DNA of 64,000 nucleotides, from positions 19,828,370 through 19,892,369 of the forward strand of contig NC_016134.3 in NCBI RefSeq assembly GCF_000005505.3, written 5' to 3'. Both the position numbers and the translations under genes were made by a program. The notes below the pieces were generated by a model. It was not told where the DNA came from and searched no databases. It worked only from the letters and a program-made list of their open reading frames with translations. This document shows positions 11,006 to 21,990 of the stretch, piece after piece. Within the stretch, counting starts at the first letter, position 1. Each line of letters begins with the position of its first letter. Source of the stretch: Brachypodium distachyon (lineage: Eukaryota; Streptophyta; Magnoliopsida; Poales; Poaceae).

Positions 11006-12095
11006 GAGTAAAGTTCATTTTAAACCCTGTCATTGTACTGGTCAAGTACATTAAACCCCGACCTCCAAATTCCTGAATTTAGTACCATGTCCTCTTTAAT
11101 CCCGGTCACTAACCGATATCATAGGATTTGAAGGCTGGATTTGCTGACGTGGCGATGTCAAGGCTGGGATAGTTGACTAAGGCTCCACGTTGGCCAAGTG
11201 GGTCCCGCCTATTCCTGGCATCCCCGCCTCTTTTCTCCTCTGTTTGCTTCTCTCATCTGATGCGGCCATTGATGCACCTTAGCAAGTAATCGCTCCGTCC
11301 CATATTAAGCGACTTTTTATTACATGTATCCAGACGTTTTTTAGGTATAAATACATTCATATTTGAGCAAATTTGAGTCACTTGATATGGGACAGAGGGA
11401 ATGGAGGGAGTAACACCCAGCATATTTGCCGTGCGGGATGAGTAGAAATTAGCTTGCTTACTTTTATTCCTAACATGTGAAAAAGGATCGAGCTGCTGCT
11501 TGAAGCTCTCGCTGGATCCAAATTATGGCAGGCGTAAGCCTAATTACCAGAAGAAGAGATCGAAAGGGGAATTTTATAATCCAGTGCATGGACGAACAGA
11601 TGGACAACAGGACAAGGGAAATTGTGTTGTTGGTCCCTGGACGAGCAAGGCGAGCTGCTCAACGCCGAAGGATCACGCGGCGCGGCGGCGGGATGGTGCC
11701 GAGCGCGAGGTCGACGGCGGTGCCGCAGCGCGTGTGCCAGCACCCTATGGCCCCTCACCCGGGCAGCGGCTTGCTGCATAGGAACTACAGCGCCCAACAG
11801 GATCGCCGAGCGCCGCCCATACCCTATGTACCGGCCGGCCTTGCTGGCTCGGAATTGTCGGCCCGAGAAGAGGAGGGGAAGGGGAGAAGCGGAAGCCACA
11901 GGTTCGGTAGGGAAGGAGACGGTAGTCAGCCTGCTAATTGACTCGGGTGGGGTGCCACATCATGAATCCCTGTTTGGGAACTCTGTTTTGGCATCCATAG
12001 ACTGGATTAAGGAGTATTGGGTGCAGAATTCAGGGATTTGGAGATCAGTGTTTGATGTGTCCGACCTCTAAGAAGACGATGTTTAAAATAGACTC
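11006..12095. mobile_element. Non-autonomous MULE, 1,090 bp, possible Pack-MULE
   Basis: The inverted termini GAGTAAAGTTCATTTTAAA and, from the right, GAGTCTATTTTAAAC can be followed for about 110 bp, including CCTCCAAATTCCTGAAT paired with CTCCAAATCCCTGAAT. The exact 9-bp direct repeat AAAAACAAA flanks both ends (10997-11005 and 12096-12104). There is no transposase. The centre (about 11620-11930) is GC-rich with frames open on both strands, unlike its AT-rich neighbours, which could be captured gene sequence. A Stowaway sits inside at 11289-11410. Confidence 0.85.
11289..11410. mobile_element. Stowaway-type MITE, 122 bp
   Basis: TA flanks both ends (11287-11288 and 11411-11412). The inverted ends read CGCTCCGTCCCATAT and, from the right, CTCCCTCCATTCCCTCTGTCCCATAT. 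The CTCCCTCCGT-type end and TA target mark Tc1/mariner-derived Stowaway MITEs. It lies inside the 1.09-kb MULE and is therefore younger. Confidence 0.85.
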
Positions 12096-12366
12096 AAAAA
12101 CAAAAGGCAAGAAACCATACACGACCAGAGCGGCCAGCCCACGCCCTCTAGACAAAAAAGAAGTCAGACACGCAAGGAACAAGCACGCAAGACAACTCAT
12201 CGAGGTACATGCCCCCTCGTACCAAATCTCTGAATTTGACTGAAATGCACGATCTTCACAGGTGATCTCTCCCACGATGACCACGGCCCCCGGACGGTAC
12301 TCCCGTGGGCCCAGACGCACCAGCCCGCTCCGCCCCACGCCGCCCGGACTGAGATCCAGCATACCC

Positions 12367-12409
12367 TGCCCCCCAACATCCACCATCCAATTGAATCGGA
12401 CGGCCAGCA
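12367..12409 (+). repeat. 43-bp inverted repeat, left arm
   Basis: A perfect reverse-complement match to 13420-13462; the arms start TGCCCCCCAACATCCACC. They enclose about 1.0 kb of GC-rich DNA. Outside the arms similarity drops at once. I saw no target duplication, so the mobile element type is not established. Confidence 0.8.
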
Positions 12410-13419
12410 GCACAGCAGCAATTTTTTTTCTTTTTGTTAGAAGAACAACCAACGATTGACCATGCCAGTTGACTTGACTCCTTGCACAGTTCCTGCCTTT
12501 TTGCCTTCTTCACACGATGCGTTCCTGTCCGCGATGACTCAAGGAGAAAGATCGATGTGGCGGTGTGGACGAAATTTGAGAGGAGCCGGGAAGCAGCAGT
12601 GCCAGGCACTAGTGCGCGATGCAGGCAGGGCCGCGACATCGGCGACTCGGCGGCCTCCCGCGCGGCCGTGAGCTCGCCCTCTTCGACTACGCCGACTGCT
12701 GCGCCATCGCCGACCGCCGCCACCGCGCCTCCCTCCGCGCGAGAGCCTCAGGCGAGATCCGGCGGGATCCGCTTCCCTCAGGCCGTGCGCCGCCTCCCGC
12801 GGGCTCTCCCGGCGAGGGAGGTGCTGCAGTTGCTGGGCCATGGCGAGGAGCTGCTCCAGCGTGTCTCTCTCTCGCCGGCGTGACCCTCAGCTCGAGTGCC
12901 ACTGCCGTCAGCAAGGATTCGCCGCGCACCGAGGCCGACGCGCCGCCTACTGCGTGCGAGGTCCGCCACGCCACCGTCCATCTTCTCCTCTGCGCGACGG
13001 CCGCCGACCACTTCCGCGCGATGGCCTCCCTCGTTACGGCCGCCGGACACCTCTGCGCCACGGAAGCCGGCCACCTCCGCGCGCGATGTCTCTCTCCGTG
13101 CGATGGCCGCCCAACGTGGTCTCCATCCACGGCCTCGTCGTCCCCCGCTCCTCGATTTCGTTGAACAGACTGGAATAATGAAGAAGAGTTGCAGGAGGAG
13201 GACGTCAGAGCGGTATGGGTCGGAGGAGACCGTCCGAGCAGGGCAGGGAGATCCAGCGGTGGCCGGCGGAGCCTGCTCCCCACTCTCTCCCGCGACGCCA
13301 GCGACGGCGAGAGACTCTGCGTGGCTTCAATTTTACGCGAGAACACCCGCAAAGGGATTTTCTTTCCACTGCTGCGCTCGTTGACTTGACACAGGAGGGA
13401 GACTCGTGGCTTGAATTGT

Positions 13420-13462
13420 TGCTGGCCGTCCGATTCAATTGGATGGTGGATGTTGGGGGGCA
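13420..13462 (-). repeat. 43-bp inverted repeat, right arm
   Basis: Perfect partner of 12367-12409. The direct motif GTTGACTTGAC also occurs just inside both arms (about 12467 and 13380), in the same orientation. Confidence 0.8.
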
Positions 13463-14626
13463 AAAAATGCGGCGCGACAGCGGACGAAAGAGAAACGCGA
13501 GACCGCGTCGGCCTCCCCGCAGCGCCATCGCGCGCCAACGTCATCGTCCTCGTCGCCCGTGGAGTTCCTACTCCGACGTCTGCCGCAGCGCGGGAGGAGG
13601 CTGCCGCTGGCCGGCGCCTTATTCTCCACGCACTGAGTCGCTGGCTGCCGATCTGCTCGCGGTGGCGCGGCCGTCGTCCCAGCGGCCGTGGAACCTCGCT
13701 GCGTTCCCACGCCGGCTCGCTCTGCTGTCCGCGCTCCTCGAGTCGATCGTCCTCGACGCGCCGGACTACGAGGCTGTTTGGTTCAGTACCATCCCACATC
13801 CTGCCGATTTTGGTGCGCCCGACTCCTCGGGCTGTGGTTTGGTTCACCGCCAGCAGATTGGCTCGCCAACGCTACTCACCTGAGAATTCGCCGGCACTAG
13901 TTCAGTTACGCGCGCGAATCGCTGGCGGCGAAATCGCTCGCCAATTCCTGAGCGAGCCAACTGTTGGCATGGTGCGCTGGGGCATAAAGCAAACAAGACC
14001 GTACATCTCCCACGCGGCCAACCTCTGCTTCCACGGGCTCCCAACGGTCCTCTATATAGGCCTAGAAGAAGGTACAAGAACGAAAATCACCGACCTCAGG
14101 CAGCCAGCACACCTAATCCGGAAATATCGACGCAGACAGCGCACGACCCATATGACACGCGTCATCGTGCATGCGTAAACACCGCAGCCCATATGACACC
14201 CAACAGAGTACCACCGGCCAAACAACTCGTGCAACCGGTCTCACCCCATCGTCACAAAACCAGTCAGGGCCTAAAAAACCGAAAGAAACCGTACCAAAAC
14301 CAACCTCGGACCGAAAGAAAACCGGAACGACACCTACGTGGACCTTCGAGGGAGCGAATAACTCTCCGGCCGTAACTTTTGTATCTTATCTTATTGCATT
14401 GGTTAAGGGACCAAAAGTATAAGATTATACATTTAAGGAACAAGATATATCAATATAAAAATAGATAAGATATCAAATGTGCTTTCACTCGATAGCCGGA
14501 GGATGAAAAAATATACATATCTCACGAGAAATGGTAAATAAAGAAGTAAAGAGGCATCGAAAAAAAATTAATTGTCATCCACAGTTTCAATTTCAAAACA
14601 AACGATCAGGTTTATCAATCAGAAAT

Positions 14627-15895
14627 GGCCCCCTTCTTTTCGGCTTGAGCTTCTCTGTAAGCCGGCTTTAGTTGAATTTCTCGTAGAAGTAGCTGCCCTC
14701 CAGAAACTGTACCGTTGCTTTCTTTCCGGCTTCTATGATTCCAGCTTGTTACATTACTGTTAAATCATGATTTCACACAGTGCACCCATATTCATCTATG
14801 AAATTATCCTGATATTCATTTACGAAATTCAGAACATCACATAACAGCAATCAACTGCTGCATTTAACATCAAAAAATTGTTTGATCGAACCAAAATTTC
14901 AGTTCCTAATTCTCTGAACAAAATCAATCAGCAATCACAATTTAACATCAAAAATATGTTTCGATCGAACCAAAATCAGCAAACAATTAGCACACACATT
15001 GCTCTCAGGTGCACATGGATTTTCGTTTCTTCCATATTTCTAATTCATGGCACCGACCAGAGGAGAAAACGAGGAGGCAACGGAGAAGAACACGAGGTGA
15101 CGGGCTCATGGAAATGAAGAACCTGGGAGCCCTCCTCCCTCAGTCGACTCATCGTCAGATCTAGCCGACAGGGTGACGACGGCCACCGCAGGGAGACGTG
15201 GTCCGGCGTGCGGGGGCGACGCGGTCTTGGAGCTCGAGTGGGGGAGGGCGGCGGCGGTTCCGTCAGGATGGGGGATATAGAGAGCGGCGCAGATGGAGAT
15301 GGCGCCGGCGGAGGGAAGGAGGGAGGGGGCAGCAGCCACGGTAGAGATGCGTGAGGGGGGCGGCGGCGTTGCTGGGACAGGGATCGAGCGCAGCACAGGG
15401 GAGGTCGAGTGTCGAGTTGTGACCGGCGACGACCTGCGGGAGGAGATGGGGAAGCCGGCGACGAGCTCTTGTGCGCGATGGGGAGGAGGCGGGGCGGCCG
15501 GGGTTGGGGAGGAGGCGGGGCGGCCGCCGATGGGGAGGAGGCGTGGCGGCCGGGGATGGGGGAGGAGGCAGGCCGACCGGCGGTTGGGAGGAGGCAAGGT
15601 GGGGGGAGGAGTGGCAGCCGTAGGGAGGCATGTGTTTCTGCTCGCGAGGGCTCGTTCGTCTGGGAAATACGTTTCGCTAGGGAAATTTGGCGGTGGCATT
15701 TTGGCCGTAAATATGGTTCGCCGTGAGGGTAAGTCTGAAACTTAGTGTGTGCAGAAGCCCGAGAAACTGGTCGAGCCATTTTTACACATGATTTGGGTTG
15801 GGTTTCTCCTAGCAACTGTTGAGAATTTTTTTCTTTTTTTAGGCTTCAGCTGCCTGGAACCAGGTGCTGTCCTAGAAGCCCAAAAGAAAGGGGCC
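14627..15895. mobile_element. Possible foldback/Harbinger-like element, 1.27 kb
   Basis: The ends GGCCCCCTTCTTTTCGGCTT (14627) and, inverted, GGCCCCTTTCTTTTGGGCTTC (15895) pair well. They resemble the ends of the short MITE at 47337-47433. The interior 15100-15700 is GC-rich and reads as proline-rich sequence on the minus strand, with GGGGAGGAGGC-type degenerate repeats near 15480-15600. No clear target duplication was found, so the unit is a candidate only. Confidence 0.4.
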
Positions 15896-15932
15896 ATACG
15901 TGTGTTAGCACTATGGAGTATGGAGTAACATA

Positions 15933-16381
15933 CTTCCTCAAATTTATGGAAGCAAATCGCATGGGCACATTTTGTTCAAAATTTGACCACAAATATATTT
16001 TTAAATTATTTTGATTCGATGTGTGGAAATCATATTGACTGATTTGTCACAAAAATACTTTCATAATACTCTCTCTATTTCACAAAAAATGGCATGCACA
16101 TATTTTAAAATTTTGCTTTGACCAACAATTATACTAATGTTTCGAGACTTATGTGTTACAAAAATTATATCACTAGATTCGTATTTTTATAAAATTTGTA
16201 CCATATAATATACATATAATTGGTCTACTCGTTGGTCAAAATTCGACCTCGAAAAGCGTGGACACCGTTCTTTGTGAAATGGAGAGTATGGCAATTTTAT
16301 TAGGCTTTATAAATATACTGTACAGTAGAAATTAGGAGTCAATTTACATTTTAGGGACAGTCACAATGTAAGACCGGAGAG
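15933..16381. mobile_element. Stowaway MITE, outer copy, interrupted
   Basis: It begins after TA at 15931-15932 (CTTCCTCAAATTTATGG) and ends before TA at 16382-16383 (GACCGGAGAG). Its internal sequence (TTGACCACAAATATATTT, GATTTGTCACAAAAATAC, then ATAAATATAC, TAGGAGTCAA) is typical of a common grass Stowaway. A second Stowaway at 16069-16286 splits it at a TA, and the two halves join across that insertion. Confidence 0.75.
16069..16286. mobile_element. Stowaway MITE, inner copy, 218 bp
   Basis: Inverted ends CTCTCTCTATTTCACAAA and, from the right, CTCTCCATTTCACAAAGAAC, flanked by TA on both sides (16067-16068, 16287-16288). It is inserted in the middle of the outer Stowaway. Confidence 0.85.
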
Positions 16382-16383
16382 TA

Positions 16384-16886
16384 AGCAAGTTAGGCAAGTG
16401 TACGCCCCACAAACTTTATCATGTATGGTTTTGCCTTGCTTTTTTAAAGCTAAGTAAATAATTCTGTTCTTTTATGTATATTTTAAAAGTGCAAATCAAA
16501 TTATATATCTCAGACTCTAAGTACATTTTTTCCTTGTCCATGAGAATAATAATATAGTATCACAAAGGGAAGAAAGTAAATCATTTTCATGGTAGAAAAA
16601 TTGCAAGAATTTCTATCGAAAATATACGCCCTTTCAAGTTTACACCCCCACAAAGTTTATACGAAGATGAAGATATCCATGACCATGAGACCATACCGGG
16701 CGACTTAATTTAGCTAAAGTTAAGAGTTGTGTGCTGACGCGAGCTACATGCCATGCTTGTTCTTTTAACAAAAAAAAAACCATATATATATATATATAAC
16801 TCCGTTTAAAAAAATACCGTATAAATCTGTGTCAGTACATCCTGGGCAATGAAAACGACTCTTTTCAAAACAAGGTTAGGTGTTTT
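16384..16886. other. AT-rich spacer left of the copia element
   Basis: No coding frame or element border recognised. It contains a short (TA)n run at about 16783-16798. Confidence 0.5.
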
Positions 16887-16891
16887 ACTTG

Positions 16892-17140
16892 TGTTAAGAA
16901 TAAATTAGCATGTGATCAATTAGATTTAACACGTGTTAATTAGTACTAGCGACAGTTAATTAGCAACTGTCGCCTCTGTAATTTCCACACGTTTTCTCTC
17001 CCGATTTCTCCCGAGCGGGCGCCTGTGCCCAAATCTTGGGGTGCCTGTGCATGTACAGGCGCCTCCTCTCCTTGTATAAATATAGCACCAATCAATGGAA
17101 ACAAACACAGATTCATTCTCAATCATTTCAATTTCAAAAC
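16892..17140 (+). repeat. Copia 5' LTR
   Basis: Starts TGTTAAGAATAAATTAGC and matches 36459-36687 with some substitutions and indels; it has an extra GC-rich segment around 17010-17065. GTATAAATATAGC (about 17073) is a TATA region. The end is less certain than the start; the sequence GTTATCAGCAC directly after it is a likely primer-binding site. Confidence 0.85.
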
Positions 17141-18340
17141 GTTATCAGCACTGCATCTGCCGAGAGCAAATAAAAAAAGAAGAGGAGACAAGAACAAAGT
17201 AAGAACGGAGAAGAAGAAAGGTGAGGAAAAATGGAAATCTACGAGACGCCCCCATTCTTCTCTGGTCTCTTCGAGTCCCTACAACATGAAGCACGCCGCC
17301 GACGAACTTACCGTGGTCGACGGCGCTGGCCTCCTCGACGCCGCCGGATCCCACGTCGCCGCCGGACTCGCACGCGTGGAACCCGTGCCCGCCACGGCCA
17401 CCGGACAGCCGCCTTGGACCCGGCGTTGGCTGCACCTCCTCCACCGGTATGGTGCCATCTCCATGGCTATGGACCATGCCCCCATCGCATGCCTCCATGG
17501 GATTTTCGTCCCATCGACCAAACCGGCCTACGACCTCGACGCCGCCGGTGCATGGTTGGCCTCCAACGCCGACCCGATGCACAACAACGTCGAGGAGCAT
17601 TGGATGGACGCCATCCCCGCCGTTCCGCCTACTCCGACTCCGGCCATGGCTGCCCTCGGCCTCTTCTCCACCAACGAGGGTGGGCTCTCCTCTCTCTAAG
17701 GCACGGCATGGTGGTGTGGGGGGCGGCTGCTGTAGTGGCACTGGAAAAGAACGGGAGCAGCAGAAGGGAACGAGGCTGGAGAAAACGGATCGGGAGTGGG
17801 CGCCGTCGCGCCGTCGTGCGTGGGATCGATCGATAGGGGAAACCCTAGCCAGCCACCCCGATCCCCTTTTAAGCCCCGTCTGCCTCCCTTGCCCCAACCT
17901 GGGCCGGCCCAAAAGGCCACCAAGACCCAGCCTAGGAAGCACCAGCAAGCCCCTACGCCACCCTCTACTGGCTCAAAGACCGATTTGCAGAAAAGCCCAA
18001 TTGTTTCGGTTATTCTCGATACAGTCCTAATTTCTGTTCAACAGTACTTACATTAAATAGTCCAGTAGTTTTCTGTTGGATTTCTATTCAAAGACATCTT
18101 TGTCTATGTAAATATTATCATGTCCAATGTCTTTGTATAATATGCATTCCCTATTACATGTGATATTTATGCCTTTGCAATTGAAATCCATATTTCTTGC
18201 AAATTTGAGAGTTTTGTTTCATCAATTAAGTCCCAAATCATATTATATGCACAAATTTGACTTAATTCAAGAAAAGACTCTATTCGTAATAAGGATAAAT
18301 CATCACTACTTGACTACCTCAATTTAATATATGTGAATCA
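17141..18340 (+). other. Copia 5' leader, GC-rich part
   Basis: Between the LTR and the 181-bp repeats. An open frame from 17231 (MEIYETPPFFSGLF) and overlapping frames in 17280-17830 show no known domain and are GC-biased on both strands. This could be captured or simply leader sequence; I assign no function. 18050-18340 is AT-rich with no feature. Confidence 0.4.
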
Positions 18341-18341
18341 C

Positions 18342-18880
18342 AAGATACTATAAACTTTCAACAACGGTAAAATGTTAAATGGCGTTGAATGTTCCGTGAA
18401 AACAAACACCTTGTTGAAAGCGGCGAATCATTTCGCGTAGTGCTGAGAGGTCAACATTGTGTCGGATGTACATAATGAGTACCTTCAACGTGCTCTTCCA
18501 ATATTAAATTAAATAATAACACAAGGTGCTACAGACTTTCAATCACGGTAAAATGCTAAATGGCGTTGAATGTTTCGTGAAAACATACACCTTATTGAAA
18601 GCGGCGAATTATTTCGCGTAGTGCTGAGAGGTCAACATTGTGTCGGATGTACATAATGACTACCTTCAACGTGCTCTTCCAATATTAAATTAAATAATAA
18701 CACAAGGTGCTACAGACTTTCAATAACGGTAAAATGATAAATGACGTTAAATGTTCCGTGTGAAAATACACCTTATTGAAAGCAGTGAATTTTTCGCGTA
18801 GAGATGAGAGATCTACACCACTAATTGGTGATTATCTTCAAAGTGTTATTTGAGGTCTACACCATATGAATTTAACGTCG
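18342..18880 (+). repeat. Three ~181-bp tandem repeats in the copia leader
   Basis: Units begin near 18351, 18531 and 18712 and share AACGGTAAAATG, TTCCGTGAAAAC, TTGAAAGCGGCGAAT and CGCGTAGTGCTGAGAGGTC. Units 1 and 2 are very similar; unit 3 is diverged and ends early. They lie between the primer-binding site and gag. Confidence 0.85.
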
Positions 18881-18990
18881 CTTAAATTTCATACAGTTTT
18901 GCAATTTTATTTACAACAATTACCAACGGTTTTGCTTTACCCACTAGTAATTGACAAAATCCATGGTTTTTCAATCCCATGTAGGACAAA

Positions 18991-19890
18991 ATGACCGGGA
19001 AAGAGTTCGATGAACTCGCCGTCGAGGGCCATAACTATCCAACCTGGGCAATGAACGTAAATAAGCCTTGCGACCCGCAATCTTTCAGCGGCCATCCAAC
19101 CCCCTCTAGAGGGACAAGCGCCCATTGCAGATATATACAAATATAATGTCTTATACATTATAAGGAACCACATCCATTTTGATCTCAAATTAGAGTATCT
19201 TATAGAAGAAGACCCGTACACGTTATGGCTCGCCCTTCAAACTAGATATGAACGGCAGAAGGCTGTGATTTTTCCTGAAGCCACTCATGAATGGACTCAA
19301 CTCCGCCTACAAGATTTTAAATCCATTGGAGAGTTCAATCATGCCGTTCATAAAATTTGTTCAAAGTTGCAATTTTGTGAGAAGGACCCTCTGAAGCGGA
19401 CAAGATTGAAAAAACCTTATCCCCCATGCTTCCGGCCAATAGGATCCTCCATCAACAATATCGTGCACGCCAATTCACAACATATTCTCATCTTATCCAT
19501 GTTCTACTTCAAGCCGAAAAGCATGATGAACTCCTCATGAGGAATCATCATCAGCGCCCTGTCCACGCTACACCTTTGACTGAAGGGCATGCCAATTTTC
19601 AAAAAAATAACAAGTTTGATGAGTCATCTCGACGACCCACAAACTTCAAAGGCAAGCAAAAGAGCAATAAGAATTTCCAGCCACATGTATCAGAAAAGGG
19701 AAAAGGTACTTTCAAGCCACAATATGATAAATCTAATGTTTGTTAGAAATGTTGGTGCTACAAGCATATAACAAAGAAGTGCCAAACCCCCCATCATTTG
19801 GTAGATCTATACCTCCAATCCGTGGGACGCAATCGACATGCTCAACAAGGACCAAGATTTGAATGACACTTCAATCTCCAATCTGACAAT
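18991..19890 (+). pseudogene. Copia gag remnant
   Basis: It starts with ATG 18991, reading MTGKEFDELAVEGHNYPTWA, the usual N-terminus of plant copia Gag. A frameshift follows at about 19060, and the matching peptide continues in another frame with LEEDPYTLW-like sequence (here EEDPYTLWLALQTRY at about 19206). A second shift lies near 19410. A zinc knuckle of CX2CX4HX4C spacing lies at 19741-19782, with a TAG inside it (19744-19746), followed by HHLVDLY. Gag would form the cytoplasmic particle; this copy cannot. Confidence 0.8.
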
Positions 19891-20520
19891 TTCAAGGAAG
19901 CTGGTTGTTCGCATGACATTATGGAGGAACCAAGTAACAACCTGCCACTCCAAACGTCTGAGGACCTAATGAGCACGGAGAACATGATCATTGAATTTAG
20001 TTCAAAGGACATGTATGGAGACCTAAGCTAGTTTAACTATCTCCAAAATAGATATTATCTATATTTATGTCCAAATGTTGTTGTAAATAATTATAGTAAA
20101 TGTTGTCATCTATATTGTTGTATCAACATATCGATACCTACATATTTGACATATGTATTGTAAATTACGATATTGTATCATCACATTGATACTTAAATAA
20201 AATTTGTATGGATTCTATATATCTATTAAGAATTTATATCAAAGTTCTTCATTTTCAATATATAGTTTTCTACAGAAGTCAATCCAAAATGGACGAAGAA
20301 TTTTGCCTAGTGGACAGGGGTTCCATGAACTCAAAACTTTAATAAGTTATGGAGATATCCGTTGAAATGGGATTCATATGGAAACCCACGATGACAACAA
20401 TTAGAATTTCTCATTCTAACAAAAGTAACGGATATGGCAAACAAATTCTTGAAAAAAAATATTTCTTTACCGTTCGGATTGTACTATACATACATCAAAC
20501 ATGTAGCTCATGTTGCGTAT
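19891..20520 (+). other. Decayed copia sequence up to the gypsy insertion
   Basis: AT-rich sequence after the knuckle. No protease or integrase motif is readable. It ends with CGTAT (20516-20520), the target duplication of the gypsy element. Confidence 0.5.
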
Positions 20521-21372
20521 TGTTGTTGTTCTCAACAACAATTAGAGTAAGGGGTGCCAATGCTCGATGGCACAAGTGCGGGTATAAATATAGGGCGTGT
20601 ACGCCGGCCTTATAGCGAAGGTCGCCGTACACTCGGACAAGTTGACACGTCGATATTTTTTTAATAGGTTCGGTCGACCCTGCGGGTGCGACTTAATCCT
20701 ATGTTAGGAAAGGCTTCGAGGGTGTTGTTAGCCGAGGGCTTGGGCCGAGCGGATCTTTCCAAGACACCTTTTGGCGAGAGGTTCCTCGGGGCCGCCTCGT
20801 ACTTGGACTGAACGCGTCTTTCCTAGTATCGAGGTTAGGATACCCTCGGAACTCTAACCCTACCCCTTCTCCTTCGAGTCCGGGCCGAACGCGTCTTCCC
20901 GGATCTCGAAACTAGAGCTCTTTGCAAGAGGCTCTAGCCCTCTCCCCTTGAGTTTATTCAAGTTGAGAGTGAATGATACATGCCCTCATGGGGGGGTATT
21001 TATAGCCTAGGGGTCCATGACAAAAGACCATGGCTACCCTTGAGGGAGAGAGAAAAGTGGGGGCAAAGTGGTAAAAGTAGCTCCTTTGCTCCATAGCTTT
21101 TGTGTGCACCACGGGAGAAAAGAGGGGCTTGGTCCATGGTCCACCATGGACTAATGGCCCCCTCCTCACACCTTTCTTGCCCCATACTCTAGCTCATTTG
21201 ACCCTTTGACCATGGCATGAGAGGATTTGAATTGTTGACTTATCTTCCTTTGCCATGTAGGATTGACCGCGCCACGTGGGCGTCTTGACTCATGCTCGGG
21301 AAATGTTGACTTGGTCATCACCACGTAGGATTTACGGCCCGGCCCATTTAAGAATTTTATTTTACTACAACA
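20521..21372 (-). repeat. Gypsy 3' LTR (852 bp)
   Basis: Near-identical in layout to 33001-33851. Read on the minus strand it has TATAAATA at 21004-20997, then a likely transcript start region, then GAATAAACTC (about 20950) as a possible polyadenylation signal. Confidence 0.9.
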
Positions 21373-21386
21373 GTAGCCCCCTTGAG
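21373..21386 (-). promoter_or_regulatory. Polypurine tract of the gypsy element
   Basis: On the minus strand the bases directly before the 3' LTR read CTCAAGGGGGCTAC. A purine-rich stretch at this position primes plus-strand DNA synthesis in LTR elements. Confidence 0.6.
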
Positions 21387-21488
21387 CTGGAGGCATTGAG
21401 AATGCCTTCGGGTCAACCTCCGATGTGAGACTCTTGAGTCTTTTTCTTGTTCTTGTATTTATGGTGATCTTTCCGGTAAATTGCTGTG

Positions 21489-21990
21489 TAGGTTTCTCTA
21501 CGACAAACTGAAACTCTCGATCATTTTCCTGTGGAAAACTGGAGCCTTAGAGGTTTTTCAAGGAAAAACCATCTTCTTGATAGGTTTCTCTGTGAGAAAC
21601 TGAGACTCTCGATCGTTTTCCTGCGGAAAATTGGAGCCTTAGAGGTTTTTCAAGGAAAACCATTTCTTGATAGGTTTCTCTGCGAGAAATTGAGACCCTC
21701 GATCGTTTTCCTGCGGAAAACTGGAGCCTTAGAGGTTTTTTGAGGAAAACCATTGTCTTGATAGGTTTCTCTGCGAGAAACTAAGAATCTCGATCGTTTT
21801 CCTGCGGAAAACTGGAGCCTTAGTGGTTTTTCAAGGAAAAACCATGCCCATGGTGATTTTCTATGCGAGAAATCGAGTTTCGGGGGGTATTTTAGCAAAA
21901 ACCGGGACCCTAGGGGCCTCTCTGCGAGAAATCCGGTGCCCGGGGGCGTTTTTGCAAAAATCAGGAGCCCTACGGGCCTCCCCGATACTC
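21489..21990 (-). repeat. ~91-bp tandem repeat array
   Basis: GGTTTCTCT occurs at 21491, 21583, 21673 and 21765, spaced 92, 90 and about 91-92 bp. Each unit holds CTCTCGATCGTTTTCCTG and GGAGCCTTAGAGGTTTTT. Further diverged units reach about 21990. The array sits just inside the 3' LTR. Confidence 0.85.

Larger units (their letters stand above)
12105..14560. other. GC-rich non-genic block
   Basis: 12560-13800 is very GC-rich and open in several frames on both strands, which here reflects composition rather than coding. No conserved domain is visible in any frame. It contains the 43-bp inverted repeats described separately. 13760-13990 carries a GGCTGTTTGGTTC start of the kind seen at ends of grass hAT- or Harbinger-type MITEs, but I could not find a matching end. 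Confidence 0.45.

Noticed and set aside
12619..13847. Overlapping frames of 180-390 codons on both strands
   Set aside because: GC-driven open frames with no conserved motif; several frames are open at the same place.
18342..18880. CRISPR-like array
   Set aside because: Contiguous 181-bp tandem units in a plant retroelement, without short repeats and unique spacers.
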